DNA of 64,000 nucleotides from Verrucomicrobiales bacterium. GTDB taxonomy: Bacteria; Verrucomicrobiota; Verrucomicrobiia; Limisphaerales; J093. The notes under the pieces are model-generated. The model did not search any database. It saw nothing but the letters and a program-made list of their open reading frames with translations, and was not told the DNA's origin. Shown piece after piece: positions 30,401 to 40,128 of the stretch. Position 1 is the first letter of the stretch; the number at the start of each line of letters is the position of its first letter. Position numbers and translations under genes: made by a program. The DNA lies in contig JACKPV010000038.1 of the NCBI GenBank assembly GCA_024233305.1, forward strand, positions 52,134 to 116,133, read 5' to 3'.

Positions 30401-33400
30401 GGGCGCCCTGATCAGCCCGGAGATTGAGATTCCGACCGAGGGCGCCATTCTCCAGTTCGCCTGCTTCCTGGCCACCGAGGAGGTCTCGGAACGCGACGTG
30501 GTGACGGTGGAAATCGACGATGGCATCCGGCTTCACACCCTGCGGGATTCGTCGGCGGGGACTTTTCCCACTGGCTCCGGCGGGTATTGGATCCGGGAAA
30601 CGGTGGATCTCTCCGCGTTCGCCGACCGGAAGGTGCGCCTCCGGTTCGGGTTCGATGCGCGCGGGTTTCAGGAGAACTTCCACGAGGGTTGGATGATCGA
30701 TGACGTGGTGGTCGGCGTGCCTTTGTCCGCCGACGCTTACCGGGTGTGGCTTGATGCCGGGACCTTCGTGTCCGCGCTGGCCACGCCGCTGGGCGCCGGG
30801 TTCGGCGAGGGGGCGGCGGACCTGACGGGGTTGTGGCCGGGACGAGGCGAGCGTCGGGGCGACGAGACCGTTGGACTCACCCTTCAGGACGGCTCGGGGA
30901 ACTTCCTCACCCGGGGGTTGCCCGAAGTGGATGGAGCATCGGCGGTGCGCGGTTGGGTCGTCCCGTCCGCCGGGGATTACGTCCTGCGGGTATCCGGTGG
31001 GGGTACGGCCTACGTGCTCGCCCTGGCCAAGGAAACGGTGCTCGGGGCCCGGCACGGCGGCGCCCTCCCGGACGCCTGGATCCCCGGCTCGGTCACCACG
31101 GCGGTGGGGCGGGTGAATGCGGGGCCCGGCCGGGTTCTGGCCCGCGAAGTCGAGCCCAATGACGACCGGATCGCCGGCCACACCGCCGCCGACCTGGCTC
31201 GAGCCAACGACATCTCCGGCGGTTTTTCCCCGGTGGGGCCCGGGCTTTTTCTCACGCACTTGCAGGCCGGGATCGCTCCTGGGACCGACCGCGATTACTA
31301 TCGGTTGGTGGCCGGGCCCGGAGATCGGCTCGGAATCACGGTCTCGGGTCTGTCGGCGCCGACCCTCGAAATCTATGACGCCGCGAACCGGAGCCTCGCG
31401 CTCAAGGAGGGCATTCAACTCACGCGCCTGGAGTTCGACCGGTTCCCGGCATCCGGAGCGTATCTCTTTTCGGTGGCCGAAAGGCTGCCGAACTTCGCCG
31501 GCGCGAACGGCGACCATGCCCTGGATGTCAGCCTCAAGACTGGGCGCATCTCCTCGCTCCGGGATGTCGACACGTGGTGGTTCCCGCTGGCAGCCGGCCG
31601 GGCCTTTTCCGCAACCACCCTGACCCCCGGCGACGGCCCCGGTCCGGGGCACAATCCGTTGGATCCGAGGTTGACCTTGTACGATCCCGAAGGGCGCCAG
31701 ATCGCGATGGATGACAACGGCGGGGGCGACGGTCGCAACGCCTCGCTGGCTTTCACCCCGTCCACCGCCGGCCTGTATCGGCTGGAAGTCTCCACGGCAC
31801 AGCTCGATGGCGGGGCCTACCGGTTGCAGTGGTCGGGCGCGGCCATGGCGAACCCGCCGCCCCGCGTGGTGTTCTCCGATCCAGCCGTCCAGGGATTCGT
31901 GCATACGCGGAATCCGCGGGTGACCCTCGCCTTCGACCAGCCCGTCCTGTTGCAGCCCGTTGACCCCGCCGGCTTCCGCTTCGGCGGAGTGGCTGCCAGC
32001 CGCGTGGAGGCGGACGATGATCGGACCCTGATCATCGAGTTTGCACAGGTGCCGGAGGGCTTTCACGACTTCGTGGTCGCGCCCGGGGCGGTGCGTTCCC
32101 TCGGCGGCACGCCCGCGGCCGGTTACACCAACCGGGTGGCGGTGGGGGAGGCCCTGCCGGTGGCCTTCACGATGGTGGAACCCCGCGGTTCGCAGGCGGC
32201 GACTTCGCGGTTTCGGGTGGCGGTGTCGGAGGGACAGGTTCGTCGCTTCGTGGTTCCGCTGGATGCCGGCCAGTTGTTCGCCGCACAGGTGCGCCCCGAT
32301 CCGGGGTTCATGGCGTCGCTGAACTGGACGGACGCGACCGGCGGGTCGATCCGTTCCGCCGCCGGCACGGCCCCGGGGCGGAGAATGCCGATGGCCGCCG
32401 CCCCCGGAGGCGCGGCGGGCGTGCGCCTCCTCGAACTCGAGGGGGTCCGCGGGATGGCCGGGGCGGGTTGGCTCGACCTTGCCTTGAATGCCGAATGGGA
32501 CAACCCCCCGGCAGGGGGGGCGGACACGCCGCCGCCGGCCATCACCTGGCAGACCCGCAACAAGGGTGGGGCCGGTCCGATCGCCCGGGCGTCCATGCTG
32601 GTCGAGCCGGATCGGGCCGATGCGCTCCGGTGGTATGCCGTGGATCTCGCTGCGGATGACGTGTGTCAGCTTGTGGTGGCAACGGAGACCGGAACCGTGC
32701 AGGCGGCCGAGTTGTGGACGCCGGACGCCGACCAGATTGTGGGACGCGCCGCCGCCACCTCCGCGGGCGGACTGAGGACCCCGCCCATGCGCATTCAGCG
32801 GACCGGCGTCCACCGCGTGCGCCTCCTGGCCGACCCGGGGGCGTATCACGTGCTGCTCCTCCGCAACGCGCAGCTGGAGTGGGAGCCCAATGACGCCACT
32901 GACCAAGCGTCCCCGCTCCTGCTGACCGGGAACCTGATCGGCGCCATTCGGGACGAGGCAGTGCGCCCGCTGTCGGCGGAGGTTGAACCCAATGACGACG
33001 GCGTGGAAGGGATCACCCCGGCGGATTTCCGCTTCGCCAACGACTTGTCCGGAAGCCTGTCCCGGGTCCCGGGCGGGGCCTGGTTCGGCCGCTTTCCGGG
33101 GAGGATCGGCGCCCCCGTTCCCGGAGCTGTCTTCCACACTCCCGAGGACGACCTGTTTGTGGTTCGCGCCGGACCGGGGGACACCCTGACGCTGCATCTG
33201 CGGGCTTCCCTGGAAGGGGGTGGTGGGCTGCTTGCTCCGTTGCTGCAACTGCTCGACCGGAACGGGCGGGTGCTGGCCACGGCCTTGCGCAACCCGGGCG
33301 CGAACGCCGATCCCCGCATCGTCTTCAACGCGCTGCCTTATGCCGGGATCTACTACGTCCGCGCGTTTTGGGATGGTTCCACCGGTGCCTTCTTCTATTC

Positions 33401-35783
33401 GAACGCGATGCCCGCCACCTACACGCTGGAGGTGCTGCTGGAGAGCGCGCGGGAGCTGCCCTGGCGGCAGGCCGAGGTGGACCTCTTTCAGGGGGCGATG
33501 GAGGCGGGCACCCCGTACGAGATCGCGCTGACCATCCCCGGCGACGGACCATTTCTGCCGGACAATCCGTTGCGGGCCTCGCTGGAGTTGTTCGGCCCCT
33601 CCGGCGCCTCCATCGGCCTGGGGGAACCCGTTGACGCTTCCGCGGGACGGGTCGCGCTCTCGGGAGTGGCGGGAGAACGCGGCCTCTACCGGATCCAGGT
33701 TCGCGCTGTTTCCCCCGCCGGCGGGGCGTATGAGTTGCAGGTGACGGGACCCTCCTTCGACCCCCGTGTGGACCGCGACCTCCCCCTCCCGCTCTCCGCC
33801 ATCGGACCCGCCGGCGCGCGGGTGCTGGCCGGCAAGGTTGCCCATACGATTGACCTGTCGGGAATCGAAAGCCGCTACCGCATCCCGGCGCCCGCCGGCC
33901 ATCTCCTGGGGGTGCGCGTGATTCCCGAACCCGGCTTTCAAACCCGGCTGGCCCTCCTCGCCCCCGGCATCCCGGCTTCCTGGTCGGAGGCGCCCGGGCC
34001 CGGACTCTCCGTGGTCGCGAACCTCGTTCCCGAAGCCGACGGGTTGACGGAAATCCTGGTCGGCGGCGGGGCCGGCGCCACCGGGGCCTACACCCTTGAG
34101 GTGACTCATCAGGCCGGGTTCGAAACGGAAGCCACATCCGGAGGGAACGACGCGATCTCCGCCGCGGAGCCCCTGCCGGATGCGCCGCCTTCTGCGGGCG
34201 AAACCCACCGCCGTTCCGCTGTGCTCGGACGATTGGCCACCGCCGGGGACGTGGACACCTTCCGGTTCCACGGCGCGCAGGACGCTCTGGTGAGTCTCGG
34301 AGTGGACTTCCTGCAAGGCACCGGGGGAGGTCTGCGTGTCCTGTCGCCCGAAGGCGGCGTGCTGGCGGCCGGCAGGGCCGCCGCAAACTACGACCGGGTG
34401 GTCAACGACCTGGTCCTTCCCCGCAGCGGTCTGTGGTATGCGGAAGTAACCGGCGGCGCCGGCGAGTACCTGCTGGTCCTGGCGCGCGAGGCCGCACTGG
34501 ACGCGGAGGCGAACGACACGGACCCTGCGGCGCAGATCCTCACCTGGTCCGGCGGTCTGATCGGGGCGGTGGAGGCCTTCCCTCCCCGGCCGCTGCTCAG
34601 CGAAAGAGAACCCAATGACGACGGGGTGCCGGGCGTCACCCCTGCCGACCTCGCCTTCGCCCGGGACATCTCCGAGGGCCTGCAACCCACCGGTCCCGAT
34701 CAATACTCGTGGGAACTGCAGGCCAAGCTCGCCGCCGGCGGAGACGACGACCTTTACTCCTTCGTGGCCCGTCCGGGCGACCGCGTGCGCATCACCATGA
34801 TCGGCGCGGATTACCCCAACAATCTGTTCGATCCAGTCCTGCGACTGCTGGACCCCAAGGGCAACCAGATCGCGTTCCACGACAGTGCCTACCCCTTCGA
34901 CTCCGAGATTGTGTTCGACGCGTTCGCTGCCCGCGGCCGTTACACCATCGTGGCCGACGAGATCAACCGTGATCATTCCATCCTCGACACCTACACCCTG
35001 CGGGTGGTGCTCGACACGCCGATCCCGCATCCCCTCCACCCCACCGGCGAGGATCGCTTCCGGCTGCACGTCCGCGCGGGCCGTCCGCTCACGGTGGCAA
35101 CCACCACCCCTGCGTCGGGGCCCCTGGGCGCGGCCAACCTGCTGGTCCCGCGGGTCGAACTCTTCGATGCCTTGGGCCATCTGCGGGTGACCTCGGCCCG
35201 CACCGCATCCGATGGGCGCAACGTGCGCTTCACCCACCTCCCGACCCAAACCGGCGCCTGGCTGCTCCGGGTGCTGGCGGATGAGGGGCGGGGAGGGGAC
35301 TATGCTTTGAGCGTGAGCGGTGTGGACGACGACGTGGACGCCGACAACCTGCCCGACCGCTGGGAACGCGCCCACGGGTTGGATCCCATGGACGATGGCG
35401 CCGCCGATCCTCGCATGGGGCCGTCCGGGAATCCGGATGGCGACCGCCTGACCAATCAGGAGGAGTTCATCGTCGGCTCGTCGCCCGCTGATCCGGACTC
35501 CGAATTCGCGCTCGCCGCCGTCCACCCGCTCGCGTCCTCCCCCGGCGTCGGCATTCGGATTCCCACCATGCCAGGCCGAACCTACACCATCGAATACTGC
35601 GACGAGTCCTCATCCCCGCAGTTCGCCTGGCGGCATTTCGCGACGCGTGACGCCGGGGTTTGGCGCGCGTCCGGAGAGCAGCCGGGCTGGTTCAGCTTCA
35701 TCGACGATTTTTCGGCGCAAACCAGCGGCGGAACCCCACCTCCGGGCAGCGCCCGATACTATCGCGTGCGGGTCGACTGGTGA
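27441..35783 (+). CDS. Giant subtilisin-like (S8) surface protease with pre-peptidase repeats
   Basis: A 2780-residue exported protein. A signal-anchor-like segment (about 9-28) and a propeptide precede an S8 peptidase domain with the triad Asp (VIGVIDTGVDYRHPDL, ~277), His (DDHEHGTHCAGT, ~333) and Ser (FNGTSMAAPHVAGV, ~499), plus the oxyanion Asn in AAAGNNG. Then come two SwmB/Ig-like domains (~580-760), repeated pre-peptidase C-terminal (PPC) beta-domains, a MAM-like jelly-roll (~925-1095), and near the end a thrombospondin-3-like calcium pair (DDDVDADNLPDRW and NPDGDRLTNQEEF, ~2640-2690). Three copies of an EVEPNDDGV...TPADxxFA motif occur at about 31138, 32974 and 34598. Surface protein degradation is the inferred role. 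I chose ATG 27441; an upstream start at 27384 gives no better signal. Confidence 0.85.
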   Translation: MQSRADRVRFGGAGLLIVGLLLGVWFRPGGEEPSGGAVAAPDEALPASERPPIDAPSGAFAQKAPASNPGSSRESQAVDLPDRRLGAAHFGLPTRARLADRLAARFRGDAQCRVRARLIKQDFKYPMLRREEWREPDPVSGGERVVATRTMVADHVMVKVREGVDEGALRRAAAGWGLEVRKRMVLPGMYLLAIPDADVASVPTTLARLESAGDLLRIAEPDYVVRAMDTFPDDTRFDELWGMHNEGQTGGAADVDINAPAAWDLFTGSGEVVIGVIDTGVDYRHPDLAANVWANPAEMAGVSGVDDDGNGFVDDRHGWDFANDDADPMDDHEHGTHCAGTIAAVADNGEGVAGVIWHARIMALKFLDGTGRGVTSDAADALAYASRMRERGVDIRLTSNSWGGGGFLQSMAEAIARSQSLNMLFVAAAGNNGSDLDLAPIYPAGYTNENLIVVAACDSRDRRAEFSNHGSETVDLAAPGVGILSTVPGGGYDSFNGTSMAAPHVAGVTALAWDYADEADWRRIRESILMSVDPVPHWAGVVASGGRLNAYATLRDLGMRVRGSDPAPETVSDARPVDFDIRFSATLDPVTVQPGDFTVNGVPADTVSLPEPNLARFSYLRSPVTAEGVYSMSLPSGAVARLSDGEEVYAWSAVFYHDRVPLMVASLEPADGSVVTLPLTAITMIFNQALDPASVSPGALALSQGRVVSAELLDPNTVRYRIHNAAAKAELSGELARGGVRDTLGIPGEAVRFTFEADYGEVAWPRSFYELDPGGAQVFATPTVPARINPAGDTDTFALELDPGEGLSAWIVPGPGLAPTLELRDASANLVARVDGLPGVRTRLPFRPVAGGRHTLTVSGGDSTGGYAVGVLLNAASAAGARDPDGPGGAVPEDLAGAWIPYPDGVGAHTAVVGALGLVPLLAADFETGLQGFTVDNGPYDEGLWHWSMARRADGLPGHSPNGCVYFGQNETPERGGDYDVGIARAQGALISPEIEIPTEGAILQFACFLATEEVSERDVVTVEIDDGIRLHTLRDSSAGTFPTGSGGYWIRETVDLSAFADRKVRLRFGFDARGFQENFHEGWMIDDVVVGVPLSADAYRVWLDAGTFVSALATPLGAGFGEGAADLTGLWPGRGERRGDETVGLTLQDGSGNFLTRGLPEVDGASAVRGWVVPSAGDYVLRVSGGGTAYVLALAKETVLGARHGGALPDAWIPGSVTTAVGRVNAGPGRVLAREVEPNDDRIAGHTAADLARANDISGGFSPVGPGLFLTHLQAGIAPGTDRDYYRLVAGPGDRLGITVSGLSAPTLEIYDAANRSLALKEGIQLTRLEFDRFPASGAYLFSVAERLPNFAGANGDHALDVSLKTGRISSLRDVDTWWFPLAAGRAFSATTLTPGDGPGPGHNPLDPRLTLYDPEGRQIAMDDNGGGDGRNASLAFTPSTAGLYRLEVSTAQLDGGAYRLQWSGAAMANPPPRVVFSDPAVQGFVHTRNPRVTLAFDQPVLLQPVDPAGFRFGGVAASRVEADDDRTLIIEFAQVPEGFHDFVVAPGAVRSLGGTPAAGYTNRVAVGEALPVAFTMVEPRGSQAATSRFRVAVSEGQVRRFVVPLDAGQLFAAQVRPDPGFMASLNWTDATGGSIRSAAGTAPGRRMPMAAAPGGAAGVRLLELEGVRGMAGAGWLDLALNAEWDNPPAGGADTPPPAITWQTRNKGGAGPIARASMLVEPDRADALRWYAVDLAADDVCQLVVATETGTVQAAELWTPDADQIVGRAAATSAGGLRTPPMRIQRTGVHRVRLLADPGAYHVLLLRNAQLEWEPNDATDQASPLLLTGNLIGAIRDEAVRPLSAEVEPNDDGVEGITPADFRFANDLSGSLSRVPGGAWFGRFPGRIGAPVPGAVFHTPEDDLFVVRAGPGDTLTLHLRASLEGGGGLLAPLLQLLDRNGRVLATALRNPGANADPRIVFNALPYAGIYYVRAFWDGSTGAFFYSNAMPATYTLEVLLESARELPWRQAEVDLFQGAMEAGTPYEIALTIPGDGPFLPDNPLRASLELFGPSGASIGLGEPVDASAGRVALSGVAGERGLYRIQVRAVSPAGGAYELQVTGPSFDPRVDRDLPLPLSAIGPAGARVLAGKVAHTIDLSGIESRYRIPAPAGHLLGVRVIPEPGFQTRLALLAPGIPASWSEAPGPGLSVVANLVPEADGLTEILVGGGAGATGAYTLEVTHQAGFETEATSGGNDAISAAEPLPDAPPSAGETHRRSAVLGRLATAGDVDTFRFHGAQDALVSLGVDFLQGTGGGLRVLSPEGGVLAAGRAAANYDRVVNDLVLPRSGLWYAEVTGGAGEYLLVLAREAALDAEANDTDPAAQILTWSGGLIGAVEAFPPRPLLSEREPNDDGVPGVTPADLAFARDISEGLQPTGPDQYSWELQAKLAAGGDDDLYSFVARPGDRVRITMIGADYPNNLFDPVLRLLDPKGNQIAFHDSAYPFDSEIVFDAFAARGRYTIVADEINRDHSILDTYTLRVVLDTPIPHPLHPTGEDRFRLHVRAGRPLTVATTTPASGPLGAANLLVPRVELFDALGHLRVTSARTASDGRNVRFTHLPTQTGAWLLRVLADEGRGGDYALSVSGVDDDVDADNLPDRWERAHGLDPMDDGAADPRMGPSGNPDGDRLTNQEEFIVGSSPADPDSEFALAAVHPLASSPGVGIRIPTMPGRTYTIEYCDESSSPQFAWRHFATRDAGVWRASGEQPGWFSFIDDFSAQTSGGTPPPGSARYYRVRVDW

Positions 35784-35854
35784 GCCTGCCCGAGGCCGGC
35801 AACCGCGTGCCGTGCGGGGCTTGCTCGCGCGTGGGCGACGCCGGCGCCGGTGCA

Positions 35855-36943
35855 CTACCCGCGGGTGATCCAGCCGCCGCCGAGGACCTGGTCTCCGGCG
35901 TAAAAGACGCTGGCCTGGCCGGGGGTGATGGCCCGTTGCGGTTCGCGCAGTTCCACGCCGGCCCGGCCGCCTTCGAGCGGGGTGACGATGGCGGGTGTTC
36001 CGGGGTGATTGTAACGGATCTTGGCGAGGACTTCGATTGGTCCCGGGGGCGACTCGAAGGGGATCCAGTTGCACCGTTCGACCGTATAACGCGCGCAGTT
36101 CAACGCCCCGGCGGGGCCGACGATCACGCGGTTGCGTGCGGGGTCCAGGTCGATCACGTAGAGCGGTTCCGGGGCGGTGAGGCGCAACCCGCGACGTTGT
36201 CCGATGGTGAACAGTGCGATGCCCTCGTGATGCCCGAGCACGCGGCCCTGCAGATCCACGATTTCGCCGGCGTGCGGTTGGACCAGTCCTGCCGTCGTCA
36301 GGAACCGTCCGTAATCGTTGTCGGGCACGAAGCAGATCTCCATGCTTTCCTCCTTTTCCGCGGTTTTCAGGCGGGCCTCGCGGGCGTGTTCGCGGGTCTC
36401 CTGCTTCAACAACCCGCCCAGCGGAAAGAGCGTATGCGCGAGCTGTTCCTGGCGCAGGGAGAAGAGGAAGTAACTTTGGTCGCGGCGGGGATCGCGGCCG
36501 CGCAGGAGCCGCCAGCGCCCGGTGGCCCGGTCCGGTTCGACGCGGGCGTAATGTCCGGTGGCGATGTGCGTGCCGCCCAGCTTGCGGGCCTGCTTGAGCA
36601 GGGTGCCGAACTTCAGCTTCTCGTTGCACATCACGCACGGGTTCGGCGTGCGACCGGCCTGGTACTCCGCGGCGAAGTAGGCGATCACCTCCTCCTGGAA
36701 GGCCCCGGCCTCGTCCACCAGATAGAACGGAATGCCCAACCGGTGGCAGACCGCGCGGGCATCGCTCACTGCCTGCGGACCGCAGCACTTGTCCTCGGCT
36801 CGCGAAACACAATCCTGCGGCCAGAGCTTCATGGTGATCCCGACCACGTCGTAACCCTCGCGCAGCAGCAGGGCGGCGGCGGTCGAGGAATCCACCCCGC
36901 CGCTCATGCCCACAATCACCCGCGTTTTGCCTGGTCCGCCCAC
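35855..36943 (-). CDS. mnmA: tRNA-specific 2-thiouridylase MnmA
   Basis: A 362-residue enzyme that inserts sulfur at C2 of wobble uridine-34 in tRNAs for Lys, Glu and Gln. The PP-loop MSGGVDSS binds ATP, Cys103 in NPCVMCN and Cys204 in MEICFVPD are the catalytic cysteine pair, and GHYARVE and FFTIGQRRGL-type motifs (here LFTIGQRRGLRL) match the family. Length is normal. The start is GTG at 36943. It is convergent with the giant protease gene and divergent from the isomerase at 37139. Confidence 0.95.
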   Translation of the reverse strand: MGGPGKTRVIVGMSGGVDSSTAAALLLREGYDVVGITMKLWPQDCVSRAEDKCCGPQAVSDARAVCHRLGIPFYLVDEAGAFQEEVIAYFAAEYQAGRTPNPCVMCNEKLKFGTLLKQARKLGGTHIATGHYARVEPDRATGRWRLLRGRDPRRDQSYFLFSLRQEQLAHTLFPLGGLLKQETREHAREARLKTAEKEESMEICFVPDNDYGRFLTTAGLVQPHAGEIVDLQGRVLGHHEGIALFTIGQRRGLRLTAPEPLYVIDLDPARNRVIVGPAGALNCARYTVERCNWIPFESPPGPIEVLAKIRYNHPGTPAIVTPLEGGRAGVELREPQRAITPGQASVFYAGDQVLGGGWITRG

Positions 36944-37138
36944 GGGCGCGCAACGTAGGGCCGCGCGCCGGGGATGTAAAGGCGGGCCAGTTTGAAGTTG
37001 AACGACCGCCCTTCACTGCTAGGCTTCGCGCCACGATCCGATGAACTTGGCCGGGAAACGGCTGCGATCCGCGGGCCAGGCCGCGAACGTCGACCGCCAC
37101 CCGGCGCGAACAAACCAAGAGCAAGCACGAACAATCCG

Positions 37139-38170
<1,032 letters not shown>

Positions 38171-38222
38171 GCGGTTGCAGCGGCGGCATCATCCCGCCGT
38201 CGCGTGGCGGGCGGAGGTGTGG

Positions 38223-38248
38223 ACAGCGGCGTCACGCGACGCCGCTGT
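38223..38248. terminator. Hairpin between convergent genes
   Basis: A perfect stem ACAGCGGCGTC / GACGCCGCTGT with an ACGC loop lies between the rightward isomerase and the leftward glycosidase-like gene. A weak T-tract (TTCGATCTTT) follows on the plus strand, so it is a likely bidirectional transcription stop. Confidence 0.65.
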
Positions 38249-38282
38249 TCGATCTTTCAAGGGGAGGGGAAGTCCGGTCTGG

Positions 38283-40115
38283 TCAAGGCGCCGTCGGCGC
38301 TCCTCCTGGCTGGCGCCAACCCGCGTAGCGGTAGTTCCAGCGGCGGTTCGGGGCGCTGTCGCCGTTGACGCCGAGTTCCGAGACGTCGTCGAAGGACTGG
38401 AGGTTGTCGGCCCAATGGAAATCGAAGGCCGGCGCGTCGCTTCCGAACCCCAGGACCGGACGCCCGATCTTCAGTTCCATCCGGTTGCCGGCCACGCGGT
38501 AGGAAGCGGTTCCCGCCGGTTCCCACTGCCCGTGCCGCCATCGCTTCACCGTGGTCGTCGTGGCATCGGGCACCTCGAGGTTGACCACGAAATCGTAGCC
38601 CAGCCAGCCCGTGTCCGCCCGCTGGTCGCAATCGATCAGGAGGAGCATCCAGTGCGGGTCGGTCCGCGGCGTGATCGGCGCCCTCGTCCCGACAAGGAAG
38701 CTGACGGCGTCTTGGTCGTGGGCCGCCTTGGCGATCACGAAGTCGTTGCGGCCCGTTGTATTTCGATAATGCAACCCGCCGTAACCGGGATGATCGCGGT
38801 GGGTGACGTCACCGATGGTGTCGCGGAATTCGGGCCGCACGTCCTCCCAATCGGCGAACGAACCGTCGATGACAATCGCCGCCGAACCGGACGGCGCGGG
38901 CGGTGGGCGGACGCCTTTGAAGCGGCGCACCCAGCTGGCGAGCTGGTAGTAGTAGTTGTCCGTGTGCCCGCCGCGCATCGGCTCGCAATCCCGGCTGTAT
39001 TCCTGGTTGTATTGGTCAACGAACAGGCCGCCGGGGAAATAGCAGTCGGACTCCCGGTAACGGCTCCATTCCTGGAAGCGCCCGGCGATCCACTCGTTCC
39101 AGCCGGTGACGAAGATGAACCGGGGATCGATCTCGAGGGCGCGGGTCCATTGTTCGTCGAAGTTCAGCCCGAGGTTCACGGCGCCTTCGCGGAGGTCCCT
39201 TGCCCCGCCGTGCCAGCTGCGGCCCATCGCGCCGGCCCGATGACTCATGGGGGCCGGTCCCGGCGTGTCGGGCAGGGCGTTCTGGGCGACGCCGACGCTC
39301 ATCTGTTCGGCCTCGCCGCGGGCATTGCGGAAGACGTGTTGGGGGAAGACTTCGAGCCAGCTCCATTGATCGGGTCCGTTTGGGCCAAGCCAGTAATCGG
39401 GCATCGGTCGGCGGAAGGTGAAAAACCCGAGCATCGCCGGGTCCTGGATGAACTCGCGGTTGGCGAGCAGAAGCGGTTTGCCTTCCCATCGGAACCACAG
39501 CTCGGACCAGCGGCCCGGCTCGTAAAGATCGCGCCAAAGCCGGTCGACCACCGGCCGCGGATCGCCGAAGGGCGCGATGAACCCGATGGCCGGGGTCCGG
39601 GCGCCCTCGCTCCGCATCGCGGTGTATTCGCGGCAAAGCGCTTCGTATTCGTCGCGCCAGGTAAACGGCGGGTTCGTCGTATCGAAGAGGATCACATCGA
39701 TGCCGGCGTCGGCCAGCAGGCTGGCGTGCTTGCGGATGACGAACGGATCGGTCATCCGGTAGTAACCCAGCTCGGGTTCGCCCCAGTGATGTGGCGCGCC
39801 GTTGTCCGGCCACTCGACGCGGCCGTCCCGTGCGGTCGCGATCAGCCGGGTGTTGTCGTTCGGACCACCGCGCGGAACGTGCCAGGTCCAGTAGAAGATC
39901 CCGACCCACTTGTCCGCTCGCCGGGGACCGCACTCGGCCAGGCCCGGCGCCGGCCGGCCCAACGCATCGGTGGCCACCCACGTATCCGCGAAGACATCGT
40001 CCCCGGCGTACGGGCGGGCGCGGTCATCGGGGTTTTCTGCGGCCCGCGGGTGGATGGCGGCCGCAAACGCGATCAGGGCGGCGAGCGGCGCCGCCGGGCA
40101 AAGGAGGGACTTCAT
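38283..40115 (-). CDS. Secreted GH99/GH71-like glycosidase candidate
   Basis: A 610-residue exported protein with a signal peptide (about 1-25). The TIM-barrel-like catalytic region spans about 60-420, with GIFYWTWH, DVILFDTTNPPFTW, WFRWEGKPLLLANREFI and FVTGWNEWIAGRFQEW. The last stretch is typical of GH99-like endo-glycosidases. A C-terminal module (about 430-600: VIDGSFADWEDVRPEF, MLLLIDCDQRADTGWLGYDF, NRMELKIGRP) resembles a CBM9/DOMON-like sugar-binding beta-sandwich. The specificity cannot be read. It follows the Gfo/Idh/MocA gene by 13 bases in the same operon. Confidence 0.7.
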   Translation of the reverse strand: MKSLLCPAAPLAALIAFAAAIHPRAAENPDDRARPYAGDDVFADTWVATDALGRPAPGLAECGPRRADKWVGIFYWTWHVPRGGPNDNTRLIATARDGRVEWPDNGAPHHWGEPELGYYRMTDPFVIRKHASLLADAGIDVILFDTTNPPFTWRDEYEALCREYTAMRSEGARTPAIGFIAPFGDPRPVVDRLWRDLYEPGRWSELWFRWEGKPLLLANREFIQDPAMLGFFTFRRPMPDYWLGPNGPDQWSWLEVFPQHVFRNARGEAEQMSVGVAQNALPDTPGPAPMSHRAGAMGRSWHGGARDLREGAVNLGLNFDEQWTRALEIDPRFIFVTGWNEWIAGRFQEWSRYRESDCYFPGGLFVDQYNQEYSRDCEPMRGGHTDNYYYQLASWVRRFKGVRPPPAPSGSAAIVIDGSFADWEDVRPEFRDTIGDVTHRDHPGYGGLHYRNTTGRNDFVIAKAAHDQDAVSFLVGTRAPITPRTDPHWMLLLIDCDQRADTGWLGYDFVVNLEVPDATTTTVKRWRHGQWEPAGTASYRVAGNRMELKIGRPVLGFGSDAPAFDFHWADNLQSFDDVSELGVNGDSAPNRRWNYRYAGWRQPGGAPTAP

Positions 40116-40128
40116 TGAGCAGAGAACG

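Noticed and set aside
30318..35525. A 1735-codon open frame antisense to the giant protease gene
   Set aside because: It is the mirror of a real high-GC gene with third-position bias, and its translation is low in hydrophobic core residues and lacks any domain.
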